20,791 nt of DNA from NCBI GenBank assembly GCA_023853785.1, contig JAJIRX010001054.1, forward strand, positions 1 through 20,791, read 5' to 3'. The position numbers and the translations under genes are program-made. Source of the DNA: Psilocybe azurescens. Taxonomy: Eukaryota; Basidiomycota; Agaricomycetes; Agaricales; Agrocybaceae. This document shows, one piece after another, positions 8,847 through 19,884 of the stretch (positions are counted from its first letter, which is position 1; each line of letters starts with the position of its first letter). The notes beneath the pieces were generated by a model. It was given only the letters and a program-made list of their open reading frames with translations. It was not told where the DNA came from and made no database searches.

Positions 8847-11800
8847 ATGACGAACCTACAAGAGGCGCAACCAGTACTAACACAGCTTCGCATTCTGCAG
8901 ATCAACTTAAACAAGTCAGAGGTCGCACACAAGGAGCTACTCAACAGTGGACTCAGCACAAAATACGATATTATATTAATCCAAGAACCACATATCACCT
9001 TCTATGGTCACATAATCACTAATAACCACTTTCGACAGGTGTACCCCCCAGAACGACACACATCAAAATCAGCAGTCCGGCTCAGGAATATGGGTCAACA
9101 GAGGTATTAGCACAGGTAACTGGCAGGAGCTGCCAGTCCCAGGCACAAACGACATTACTGCAATCCAGCTGAGAGGCACATATGGCCGGCTCTCATTGTT
9201 CAACATCTACAATCCGTGCGACAAGGACAACACAATTAATGCGCTAACCTCATTTATAGAAACCCAGAAGCAGAGGTTGATGGCTGACGAGACGGACCAC
9301 ATGATATGGGCCGGGGACTTCAACCGTCACCACCCATTATGGGATAAGGACGAAGATGATAGGCTGTTCACTAGAGCAGCCCTACGTTCAGCAGACAAAC
9401 TGATTGATCTCTTAGGAAAATATGGGCTGAACATGATTCTCCCAAAGGGCATCCCAACCCTCGAACACATGGTTACCGGACGCACGTCAAGACCAGACAA
9501 TGTCTTTGCCACGGCTGGCCTACTGGACCGAGTGATACAATGCGACGTGGAATTCGACTCCCGCCCAGCGAACACAGATCACTACCCGATCGTCTCCACT
9601 CTAGATCTCAGCCACTCTCCGACCATTGATAAACCCTCATACAACTTCCGCACAGCCAACTGGAATGACTTCACCAAGAACCTCAAAATAAGATTACATG
9701 ATCTAGCCCTCCCTGGAACTCTCCAAACAATGGCCGAAATAACCAACGCTGCACGCTCACTGAAGGAAGCGCTACAAGACACAATCCGCACTCGGATCAA
9801 ATTCCAAAAGCCCATGCCCGACAAGAAAAGATGGTGGACCGGCGAACTCGAGGATGCCAAGCGACACAAGAACAGACTGGGAAGCTTACACCACAAGCTC
9901 CAGCGCCTTTGATCAACACCCCTGCCACCAAAAGTTCAAAGACGCCAAAATCTTCCTTTGCAAAGCTGGTAATCGAGACGAAACGAAAGCACTGGAACGA
10001 CTGGCTCTCAGAGGCAAGTACTGCAGACTTATGGACAGCTAATAAATACCTCAGGAACCCGACCGGAGATGGAGGCCGACCAAGGATCCCGGCGCTAGAG
10101 GCAACCGACCCGTTCTCAGATGAAACGACTGAGATTTCGACAAACGAGGGTAAGGCTCAAATATTCGCTTGCAGTTTTTCCCAAGGAAGCCAGTACATTC
10201 AAGCATACCTACCAACTACGCCTACCCGGACCCAGTACAGGATGTCGGCTCCATCACCAAAGCCCAAATTGAACAACAAGTGCAGCAACTCTCCCCATAC
10301 AAAGCACACGGACCAGATGAGATCCCTAATATCGTCATCCAGAAATCTCTCCCACTAATAATTGATCGCCTGTTGCTCCTATTCAATGCTATTGTTCGCA
10401 CAGGTCATTACCCAGAGGAATGGAAGCAGTCAACCACGGTTGTACTACGAAAACCAGGCAAGCCTAGCTACAAGACGGCCAAAGCCTACCGACCTATCGC
10501 CCTTCTCAACACAATGCCAAAATCCTGACAGCGATACTCGCTGAGAACATCAGCCACTTGGTCGAAACACACGACTTACTGCCCGACACACACTTCGGCC
10601 GGACGGCCAGGGGCGCACCACAACGGATGCCGTACACTACTTGACCCAGAAGATAAAGAAAGGCTGGCGCTGACGGAAAAGTGACATCAATCCTTTTTCT
10701 CAACGTGGAAGGGGCTTTCCCTAACGCAGTAACTGACCGACTTATCCACAACCTCAAGAAGCGCAGGATCCCAAGAACATACGTGGACCTGATCAAGGAA
10801 CTACTCTCAGGAAGGCGCACCACTCTGAAGTTCGGCGACTTCGAATCAACCTCATTCGAAATTAATAACGGTATCGGACAAGGAGACCCCTTGTCCATGA
10901 TCCTTTATATCATCTACAACGCAGACTTACTAGAGATTGTAGACAGACACAACGGAGAGGACGGCTATAGGATACGTAGATGATGTGACTATCATCACCA
11001 CAGGATCGGATCTCTGACGAAACAACCGACAAACTCTCCCTAATCATGAGCGGTCAAGGAGGTGGGCTCCGAATGGAGGCGAAGACCACAATTCCAAGTT
11101 CGAAATATCAAAACTAGCACTGATGCACTGCCTGCCCGCATACAAGGCAACGGCGTAGCAATGGAAACCACCAGCGACTGGAAATCAACGGATCCCTGGT
11201 AAAGGAGGTCAAAAACTTCAAACTACTCGGGATACACATGGACAGCCAGCTTCAGTGGAACTGCCAACTTCAAAAGGCTACCAAAAGGCTACAAACTGGG
11301 TACTAAATTTCATTAGACTAACTAGACCCTCTACAGGCATCGAGGCAAAGCTAATGCGCCAACTATATATCGCTACTGTTATTCCCAAAATGACATACGG
11401 ACTCGATGTATGGTACACACCACCGACAAAACCAATCGGGCACATTCACAACGTAGGCTCAGTATCAGGTCTCCGCCAGCTAGCCCAGATCCAGCAGCGG
11501 CATTAGCCATAGCGGGCGGCCTCAGGTCAACCCCTAACGAATTGCTGGATGCACACGCAGGTATACTGCCTATGGAACTCACATTACTAAAAATCTGTCA
11601 TAGGGCTATCGTCAGGATGGCAACGCTCCCGAAAAAAGCACCCGTTGCACAAGATGGTCCAAATAGCAGGGCAAAAACACCCAAAAACAAGGTACAAAGC
11701 ACCTATCGACAACTTACTGAGGATCTTGACATAAAACCAAGCAACTTCGAATCCATACACCCGGCAAACACAGTCCCAACCTTCAAGGCCCCCTTCTCCG

Positions 11801-12831
11801 TCCAGATAGGCACCAGCAGAGAAGAATCAATGGCATTGAAGCTTCAGACAAAGCAGACTTCAAGGTGTACTCCGATGGCTCCGGCCACAGCGAGCGGAAT
11901 AGGAGGCGTCGGCAGTTCTGTACAGAAGAGGGACCGACACCCCGAAGCCTCACTAAGGGTCTACCTGGGAAGCAAGAGCGAACATAACACTTACCGAAGC
12001 AGAGGCCGCCGGGGCAACTTGGCCTTTCAACTCCTAAGCAAAGCCGACACCACCCTCTCCAACAACATAACGGTATACATCGATAACCAGGCCCTCCTCA
12101 ACGCGCTCAAATTCCCCAAGGCAAAATCCGGACAATGGCTAGTCGGAAGGGATAGTCGCCAGTGCCAGGGAAATACCAGGCAAGATCAGGATAGCCTGGA
12201 TCTCAGGCCACACTGACGTCGGGAGGAAAGCGAGACAGCGGACAGAGAAGCCGAAGAAAGCTGCTAGCGGCTCCAGCAGCTGCACGGACGACCTACCCAC
12301 AATACTAAGGGGCAAACTCCCAATAAAGCGACATCTGCGAACGGCAAAGCATACCACGAAGAACTAATGCTAATATGGAAGTCCAGGTGGAACAACTCAC
12401 CGAGAGCAGCCAGATTCAAGCACGTCGATCCCGACTTCGCTTTCACAAAATTCAGGAAAACCAGTTTTTGCCTCAACAGAGCTCAATCAAGCATCCTGGT
12501 ACAGGTACGTACCGGACATATCCCTCTAAATGCTCATCTATACAGGATAAACAAATCGACGACGAACAAATGTCCAAACTGCCGGCGAACGCCCGAGGGA
12601 GGAGAACGCGCGACAGAAACAGTAGAACACTTTCTATTCGAGTGCCGAAAACACCAGCAACTGCGGAAAGAATTATACAACAAAATCAAAACCGACCGTC
12701 CCAACCTGGAACAACTCACTACAGACCTAAAAATGGCCAAAGCACTCTTGTCATTCATCGCCCAAACGAAAAGATTCAAACACTTCAACGATGGACTACT
12801 AGAACAAAATCTACTGGAACCCGAGGACTAA
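8847..12831 (+). pseudogene. LINE ORF2 (endonuclease-RT-RNase H), frameshifted
   Basis: The product would nick target DNA and reverse-transcribe LINE RNA. It starts at ATG 8847 (MTNLQEAQ), one base after the ORF1 stop. The apurinic-type endonuclease spans about 8890-9600, with ILQINLNKSE, IILIQEPH, the catalytic AGDFNRHHPLWD (Asp codon 9316) and TDHYPI (9574-9591). The RT spans about 10240-11100: GKPSYKTAKAYRPIALLN, FLNVEGAF (10696), GIGQGDPLSMILY and YVDD (10973-10984). RNase H lies at about 11865-12210, with YSDGSG (Asp codon 11874) and VYIDNQALLNAL (near 12075). A C-terminal motif CPNC with EHFLFEC follows near 12570-12650, and the protein ends LLEPED. Frameshifts occur near 9080, 9900, 10230, 10520, 10960 and later. 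The first RT aspartate is Asn (AAC at 10702), so even an unshifted copy would lack RT activity. Confidence 0.88.
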
Positions 12832-13331
12832 GAAAACTAGGACCCTACAAACAACGACGCGAAGATATCCTCAACTGGTCTCAAACCACACTAACCTGCC
12901 CGCTCACTCAAGACCCTCCCCATACTCAACCCTCCTCAAAATACAAGACACAACCCCTCTACACCAATATCATCCCGCAATCTAAGACATGCCAGACGAC
13001 ACATAGCGACCTACCCAAGTGAATCGAGGACCGACAAGGTCACATGTGCCTTCCGAGAAATTGGACGGGCAACCTAGAGATAGCAGACGAGTCGCACGAC
13101 TCCCACCGTAGAAAATGTACATCGCAAATTCGGAGGCGAGACCTCAAACGACAGCGGATCTGTCGGGCCCAGCAGGGGGACGTGAGGGCCCTCTGGGGGC
13201 GACAGAGGACTGCTGATGACGAATAAAAGAGTAACCACGTTCAAACAACTAGACGTACAAGTAGCTACAAAGCCAAGGCAGGGGCCCGCCCTCAGAGGCT
13301 ATAAAATAACATAAAAAAAAAAAAAAAAAAA
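12832..13331 (+). other. LINE 3' untranslated region and poly(A) tail
   Basis: The 500 bp after the ORF2 stop contain no coding signature. They end in an A-tract (13313-13331) directly before the second copy of the target-site duplication, as expected for target-primed reverse transcription. Open frames in this stretch are overlaps without domains. Confidence 0.85.
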
Positions 13332-13345
13332 ACTATATTCTCTGA
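13332..13345 (+). repeat. Target-site duplication, right copy, of the LINE
   Basis: This is the second copy of actatattctctga, directly after the poly(A). Left TIR sequence resumes immediately afterwards (ACTTATTTTTCATCAAG). Confidence 0.93.
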
Positions 13346-13373
13346 ACTTATTTTTCATCAAGTCTTTCAGGAT
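13346..13373 (+). repeat. Left terminal inverted repeat, inner part
   Basis: The 28 bp ACTTATTTTTCATCAAG...TTTCAGGAT match the inverse complement of 20258-20285 without visible mismatch and complete the left TIR interrupted by the LINE. After 13373 the two sides diverge. Confidence 0.9.
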
Positions 13374-13444
13374 ATTTCCTCACCACATTATGTATTTTTC
13401 ACTAAAAATATAATTTGATCTATAAAACAACTACTCAGACAGCA

Positions 13445-15614
13445 TCATGCTGTTATCAAACCAGAAGCAATGATCATGTCCTTCTCTGTTGCAATAGCTA
13501 AAAAGCTTAAATGAATTTAGTATCAGTGATGTTGTCAAATTATAAGCTTACATTTTCCTTTGCCTTTGTCTGGAATATCAGACAAAGGTTCAGAATTCTC
13601 TTCATCTTCATCATCTGGTTCTGTATCATCTTTTCAACAGCAACTTCTGAAATGTGAGCTGGTGGTGTCTTGATGACTTTCACTAAAGATATGTCATTAG
13701 TATACAACTTGTGAATAACATATGAAACCATACCTTTCTTTCTGCTCTTTTCTTGCAGCTGGAATCCACTTTCCACTCTGGTTCTTTTCCTCACCTCCAC
13801 CTGCAAGTCATTGGCACTTGGTGGGATAATAGAACTCTTCCAAGCAGCTTTGAAAAGGACAGAATGTTCCAATAAAATTTCCTGTAAGCCATGTCCAATC
13901 AAAGCTTCTTTGATTTGATCAGCTCTGAGATGATCCACAATCTTGAGCTCTTTCTTTGAGATATACTTCTTGTGTTTGCATAAAGCAGCATAGCTCACTT
14001 GCTAAAAATTCCAATAATAAGTTTCACCAAACTTAAATTTTGAGGCAAAAAAATAACTCACAGGAAGGAGTTGTTGTAAAGTACACATAATACCTTCAGA
14101 GATGTGGATCTCATCATTTTCCACAGTGGCAGCAACATTTAAAAAGCTCTGTTGATTTTGGAAATAATAGATTTTATAACTTGGTCTCCAACAGAATCTG
14201 CAACATCCTGTTGAAAAGGAGCTAAATAAGCCAAGTGTTCATCATTATCAGCCAAGTTTACTTCATCCAGAGAAAATTCCTAGTTGGCTGCTGTTGGCCA
14301 AAAGACTCCATTAGTGGCCAGACTTTTAGTTACTGCATGGTGAATTTGGGAAAAGAGATGCTTGATTTGTGGGGATTATTGCATAATGGTTCAAAAAAGC
14401 TACATAAAGAAAATGCCTCCAACAGTCTGCCACTGTTTTGTACTGTAGTAGTAGAAAAACTTCTTTTGAAAGTCAGTCCATTCCTGAGGAGAAGAAAGCA
14501 TCATGCAGGTGATGGTGATATTTTTGCTACCAGTGTTAGTGGCCTGATAATCAGAAAAATCTTCATTATTGAACACATTTCTAGTATTCTGGACCTTGAG
14601 ATGATGGAGGTGTAGCGTCAAAGTGGTTAGATGCATGCATGCATTTTGCTCAGAATTGAGACTGCCAATTTTATGTTCATTGAGAAGAGATGTGGGTGCA
14701 ATCTTGTTATGCTGAGATATGTGTTTAATAGTGTAATTGGTTTTGGGAATGTGGGATAAGATTTGGATTCCAGTTTTTGTTTGAAAATAGACAGTGTTGT
14801 GTATCTGTATTTTACAAGCAGGTTGAGAATCTAAAAGAAAAAGAAAGTCATGTTAAATTTCATATAATACAGAGATAAGAAAACTTCACCTTGTTTAAAA
14901 CATGAATTTGCTTTGAAGGCTGAATATTCTTTTCTATCCAAAGTTGTAAAACCTTGAGGACAGAGACAGAATTGTCTTTTCTTGGATGGTTTATGGAGAA
15001 CCAACACATTGGGTCCAAAAACATAAGTAACTATTGAAAAAGTAAATATTAAGTTTTGAGAAACATAAATTTTACTCACAGCAACTACTGCAGGCTGCAC
15101 TTCATTCAAGATGTAAGGAAATAGTTGAAAAATGATGGCATCAGAAGAGGAAGATAGAGTTGATTGAGATGCCAGAAGATACCAGTGATGCATGTTTTGA
15201 TTTCAGTCTGTGCTGGATTTTGGCCACCAAATGGTTCAAGGCCTGAATGTTTTTTTCTTCATTGAAATGAGTTTGTTTATTTTGACCCAAGCTTGTAAAA
15301 TTGATAACTGCAGACATATAGCCTTCAGTAAAATGTTTGTTCCAATCCAGATTAACCATGTCTTGAGGCTTGGTAGGAGTTTATGGTCCATCATCATCTT
15401 CATCATTATTTATGTTGGGTGTAGTATTGAAGTCAAAGGTGTTGTTGAGAGAGAATGTAGTGGTAGTAAAAAATTGACAGACAGGTGCCAAGTATTTGTT
15501 CAAAAGGTTTTCCAGACTACAGAAAAATTCAATGTCCAACATTGCAGAATTGCAAAGAAGACAAGATATTGGTAGTGTTGATGGATGTGTGGAATTCTTC
15601 AGTTTATCATTCAT
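13445..15614 (-). pseudogene. Leftward multi-exon gene of the TIR element, function unknown
   Basis: I do not recognise this family. The start is ATG at 15614 (MNDKLKNSTHPSTLPISCLL), upstream of which lies only the shared divergent gap. Likely introns, all GT-AG on the minus strand, are 15079-15031 (its phase does not fit perfectly), 14889-14831, 14061-14002, 13733-13683 (branch site TACTAATGAC) and 13551-13498 (branch site GATACTAA). The spliced product would be about 630 residues. Visible parts are an acidic run NINNDEDDDG, then TYVFGPNVLVLHKPSKKRQF, LSSPQEWTDFQKKFFYYYST, LAYLAPFQQDVADSVGDQV, QVSYAALCKHKKYISKKEL, and a C-terminal acidic/basic tail (TEPDDEDEENSEP then KGKGK). It ends at TGA 13447-13445 if the last intron is spliced. 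Breaks are an in-frame TAA at 15383, a frameshift near 15180, stops at about 14270-14400, a frameshift near 14135 and a 1-bp shift near 13625. Its divergent placement suggests a partner of the rightward gene. Confidence 0.68.
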
Positions 15615-15743
15615 ATCTGCAACAATATGGCTTTTGCTTTCATAAATTTCTCAAGTTAATCATTTTTGTGGAATGTGGAATAGCATTGGGAAAGAAGAGT
15701 GTGAATACACATTTACACAGAACACATAGCTCAGCCAAAATGC
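15615..15743. promoter_or_regulatory. Divergent intergenic gap, probable bidirectional promoter
   Basis: These 129 bp separate the ATG of the leftward gene from the ATG of the rightward gene, so transcription of both must start in or near them. The sequence is AT-rich with no unambiguous TATA box. A GCATGC-rich patch (TGCATGCATC) overlaps the rightward start. The call rests on gene arrangement and not on a motif. Confidence 0.45.
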
Positions 15744-18738
15744 ATGCATCTTGATCTCAATCATCTTGACCAAGTTCTTCCTCAACTTGGCTTACAGAAA
15801 TTCTTTGATGTTGGGCTAATGGTCACCCTATGCCCTCAAATTGAAGGTCTTTCCATTACAACAAATACTTATCTATGTGGAATATGTAATCACATCAGAG
15901 GCAATAAAGAATCAATAAAGCTTCATCATTGTCAAGCACATCCTACCATCCAACAATCCACACAATAGAAACTTGTTTCTGCCCAGCAGCTTCAACACAC
16001 ACATAACACTTTTTCTTTGCAATCTCTTTAATCGATACACCGGCAATCATTTCTATTGACAATTTATTTGGCCTATTGATTAAAATCATAATATCAAGGA
16101 TTCCATAATGGCTGTTCATAATACCTGTTTGGAGCTTTGGTCCACAGAATGGGAAGAAAACAGTGTCCACACTATAGCTGATCCAACCATTTTATATCTT
16201 GCACTGTCCCAACTCAAAGTTCTCCCAGATTTTAAAGAGCCTTCCAGTGTTACACAAGTTATTTCCATACAGGAGTATCTGGTCAGGCTCATATTTGTTT
16301 TGAAATCAAACACATTTGCATAACAACACTCTCATCCCTCTATCTTGATTTGGGCAAAAAATTCAGCAGATGGATTACAGAAAATAATCTCTCAATACTT
16401 CATTCATTGAGAAGTCTTACTCATCTTGCATTCTCTATTGTCTACTCAACAATGAGTCTCTCCAAAATTTGGTGGACAGACTCAAACAATTTTACATCAA
16501 TGGACACCCAATTACATTGGACAACATTGGGCACACATTCATTAACATGGAAAAGACATAGTCAGAATTTGGGAAAATGATCTGGACAGAACTACACTCA
16601 ACTCATTGACAATCTCAGCAATACCAACATTGGCTATTCATTGTTTTCTGATTCTTGTAATACATCTTTCAGATCTTCAAAAATATCCTACTCAACACCA
16701 TTTTGAACACACCAACACTAAAGAATAAACTTCTAAAAGCCTACACCTCGGAAAGAAATCCAATATGGAATGCAATGGCCTTTCATATATGGCTGATGCA
16801 ATATTCTGCTTTTCATCAACTGCTCATAACAAAATCAAAAGGAACTGCAGGCTCAGAATCCAGAGGCACAGAAATTGCTTGTTTTACTTTCAAAAACACT
16901 TCAGTCAGACCATCTAGATGCTTTGTTATGATGGGAAAATAATTGGCATATCTTTGCCAGTATAGCAAAGAAACTGCTATTACACTCAAGGACAAAGTTA
17001 TACAATATGCCTTTGATGCTCATACATCAGATCTTCTTATTCAAGACCTGGCTGTTGCAAGACCATTTGCTCAGTTGGCTGCTCTCATTTGCTTTTATAC
17101 CAACAATTCTATTTATCAAATATACAACAGTCTTTTATTTGTCAACTTTGATAAAATCTTCACCACCATCAACATCACAACATATATGAAAAATACTTCA
17201 TGTCTACTTTTGGCTACTGCATTGGCATTAGTGACTGGAGACACATCAGTATTGGCTTTAGAAAAAACTAGCTGGTAATCTAGAGAAATTAGTAGAAGAA
17301 GATGTATAAAAAACTGTTGGAGCTGCTCAAGCTCATCATAGCAAAGCAATCAAAAACAGGATATATACTATTAGTGCCACTGCACTTGGTCTGGAAATGC
17401 TGATGATATTATACTTTTATATCTGGAGCACAGCACAGATTGGCAAAAGTTTGCCAAGTGAAGCAAGGTGGATGATCTTTACCATATTGTCAATGCATGG
17501 CCAATGATATCCCACCTCCAACAAAAATTCTGCCAATCATTCAAGTGTTTCAATGGCTTAAGAATTAATATTTTTGTTGGCTCCAACACTGAAAGACATG
17601 GTTTGGGATTCAATAAAAGAAGCCTTAACAGAGGCTAATTTACAAAATTTAAGTTTTACCAAACTTAAAATTCAACCAAAATCACCAATAGTGAGTAATT
17701 AATTGTCCAATATTGATTAATATAATGTTTTTATTTAGATACAAGTTACCCAAAATTTAAGTTTTACCAAATCTAATATTCAAAAGACTTAATTTCTGTG
17801 TATAATTTCTTCACTTTTATATATTTATCTAAAAATTTATTATAGAAAGAGTCTGTCCAATTTCCAACAACAGAAAATACAGATGAACTGCATTCAGTAA
17901 GTTTACATCATTGTATTTGCTTAATCATGTCTAATTATTTTTAGTTTGACAATCTTTTCTCTTTCAATTCACCAAGACTGTCAGAGCAATCAATGGATGT
18001 TAACTATCCTCACAGTTCTCCTGAACTATGTCCTGCAAAACTTAATATTGAAATGAATCTGAAGCTAATACTGTGAGACTTTGTCTACGACTTAAATTTT
18101 GTACTGAACCTTTACTATAGTCAGAATTTGATATAGATGTGCCTTTTATTGCACCATGGTCATCAACAGAAGCACTCAAGACTTTAATTAAGCTCATGAA
18201 AAAGCCAAATACTGACTGGACAACACCACTGCAAAAATAAAGTGTCATGACTATTCTGAACTCAGAAAACGATATCTTGACTGTCCTTAGCACTGGATCT
18301 GGAAAGTCAATGCTTGCACTTATTCCTGAAAACAATAACACTGATCATCAATTCAAAAGCTGCACATCTATGAAGTCTTAAATAATGGATCAATATCAAC
18401 AATTCAGAAAAGCTATAGTATATGATATCAGGATTCATTCCAGGCTTTGCTTTATTTGTCATGTACCAAGCTTTGCAGATAGAATGCATGGACAGTTTGG
18501 TGGACTAAAGAACTGTGAGTATCTGGATATAATGGGTACAGTTTTGTATTTCTTTTGGGCTTTTAAGCCTTATTCTATAAAGAAAAAGTTTAAAATGAAT
18601 TGGAAAGGGTGGAAGACTTCAGTTAATGGCTGGTTTCAAAACCAGTTGTTGAAGAAGAAAAATCTAATGTTGTGTCTGCTTTTTTAATTTGTGTACATTC
18701 TATCTTACACCCATCAGAAGAAGAAGAATCACTGTATT
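15744..18738 (+). pseudogene. Zinc finger / tyrosine-recombinase-like / RecQ-like helicase fusion, decayed
   Basis: This was probably one large protein. From the ATG at 15744, MHLDLNHLDQVLPQLGLQ leads into a C2H2-type finger, C-X2-C-X12-H-X4-H (Cys codons 15876 and 15885, His 15924 and 15939), as in fungal OrsD-like domains. Next come WEENSVHTIADPTILYLAL (16141-16200) and SLRSLTHLAFSIVYSTMSL with IWWTD (16405-16480). The recombinase-like part has Arg in GSESRGTEI (codon 16862), WRH (17236-17244) and HHS...NRIY (17337-17366). Introns of about 47-65 bp lie near 17692-17739, 17800-17867 and 17899-17943. The helicase Walker A TGSGKS is at 18292-18309, preceded by a Gln-containing stretch (TTPLQK). 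About 70 bp later the C-terminal Cys/His domain begins (KAIVYD, CFICHVP, CEYLDI; 18400-18530), so the rest of the helicase core is missing. It ends near 18738 after PSEEEESLY. Stops at 15966, 16940, 18233 and 18379 and several frameshifts confirm inactivity. Confidence 0.75.
17643..17782 (+). repeat. Direct repeat pair flanking an intron of the rightward gene
   Basis: CAAAATTTAAGTTTTACCAA occurs at about 17643 and again at 17751, each followed by related AT-rich sequence ending TTCAA. Translated, both give QNLSFTK followed by LKIQ or SNIQ. The first copy precedes a GTGAGT intron and the second follows its TTTAG acceptor. Each copy is itself a near-perfect hairpin (AAATTTAAGTTT, loop TACC, AAACTTAAAATT). 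A related copy lies in an intron of the leftward gene at about 14021-14042. Confidence 0.7.
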
Positions 18739-19714
18739 AAGTCCTTTCTGACAAGTTATATAATAGCCAATATTATTTATTTTTCAAAGTGTTCATGAGC
18801 AGTGAAAAGACAGTTGCACGGATAGCTGTGTAAAAAGATGACAATGAGGAACACCTAAAATTTTCAGCATCCAAAAGTGCACATGTGTTATGATACATTC
18901 ACAAAAATGTGGAAAATTATGAAATATATAATATCATCTTGCAGCTAGGCAATGTGAACAGCATAATAATTAATGTCTAAGCACTAGACAGTTAGGCTAA
19001 TCATTGTAAAACAAATTAATATCTGTAAAAGGATGTGTCAACTAGAAACAATACAAAAACAAAAATATAAGTTGAAATTTCAATACAGTGCAGAAGCTGA
19101 ATGTTTGGAAAAACACCAGCTACATGTGATACAAATATAGACTTGACTCCAAAGTATTCTAGAGGTCTTGCTGAGTGCAATGCAGGTCCTATATAAAGAT
19201 GGTAAATTTACCCTTTGTCCCAATGAATTTTCCCTAGTAATAATTTACACTTGTAAATGTTTGGGATATGACACTGCAAGTGCTTTTTAACAATTCATAA
19301 AATTTATGACCTGCCACTACATATTGGGGGATTTGCTTTGCTCCACTCTTTGTGCTTATATCAGAATAAATAGCTATTAATAATAAATAATGCAAGCAAT
19401 TATATAATATCTTTGAAAGTGATATGTGGAACTCATCCCATCCTCCTTTTAATGGTTTTTGGCACTGGACTACATTCTATATGATTTGATATAATAAACC
19501 AAAACCAAAATACAAAACCAGATAGAAATGGTCTAGACAAGATAAAAGACTCTCTGTGTTGAGTTTGGTAAGGGTTGGCTTTGCCACTAGGATATGATGT
19601 ATATGTAGAGTGTGGAGTGTGGAGCTTAGAAATATCTGAAAGAAAAAAATGAGTAACAGGGTATATAAATGCATTGGCACATAGAGCAGCTATATTGTAG
19701 CAAGTGACTCAGGC

Positions 19715-19838
19715 CATAGAACATACACAATGTATACATATTACTCAGTGCTATAGAATTCTATAGAATATACCTATAATTAGAAGGTAGATAGAACATA
19801 CAATGTAGTGACTCAGCCAGTACTATAGAATTCTATGG
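19715..19838 (+). repeat. Duplicated block with a 16-bp perfect palindrome
   Basis: CTATAGAATTCTATAG at 19751-19766 is a perfect palindrome. A one-mismatch copy, CTATAGAATTCTATGG, lies at 19823-19838. Each is preceded by ATAGAACATAC(A)CAATGTA and a variant of ACTCAG(CC)AGT, so the block of about 50 bp is directly repeated with an offset of about 72 bp. A partial third copy (TTGTAGCAAGTGACTCAGGC) starts near 19695. Confidence 0.85.
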
Positions 19839-19884
19839 ACAAGCTGAATGACACCCAGTGTTGGCTGCAGCCACTGATATTGTG

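Larger units (their letters stand above)
6965..13331 (+). mobile_element. Decayed non-LTR (LINE) retrotransposon, probably Tad1-like
   Basis: A 6.37-kb element with a short 5' leader, a gag-like ORF1, an ORF2 with endonuclease, RT, RNase H and a C-terminal Cys/His motif, a 3' untranslated region and a poly(A) tail, flanked by a 14-bp target-site duplication. The gag with three zinc knuckles and an ORF2 carrying RNase H fit the Tad1/I-type LINEs common in fungi; the clade is inferred from architecture only. It appears full length at the 5' end, because sequence begins directly after the duplicated target and ORF1 follows 155 bp later. Frameshifts in both ORFs and the loss of an RT catalytic aspartate make it inactive. 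Confidence 0.92.

Noticed and set aside
12832..13226. Extra open frames after LINE ORF2
   Set aside because: They overlap the ORF2 end in another frame or fall in the 3' untranslated region and show no LINE domain.
13445..13500. Zinc knuckle (C-x-C-x4-H-x2-C) at the C terminus of the leftward gene
   Set aside because: It appears only in a splice phase that does not follow the GTAAGC...TTTTTAG intron; the legal phase reads SIATEKDMIIASGLITA and then a stop.
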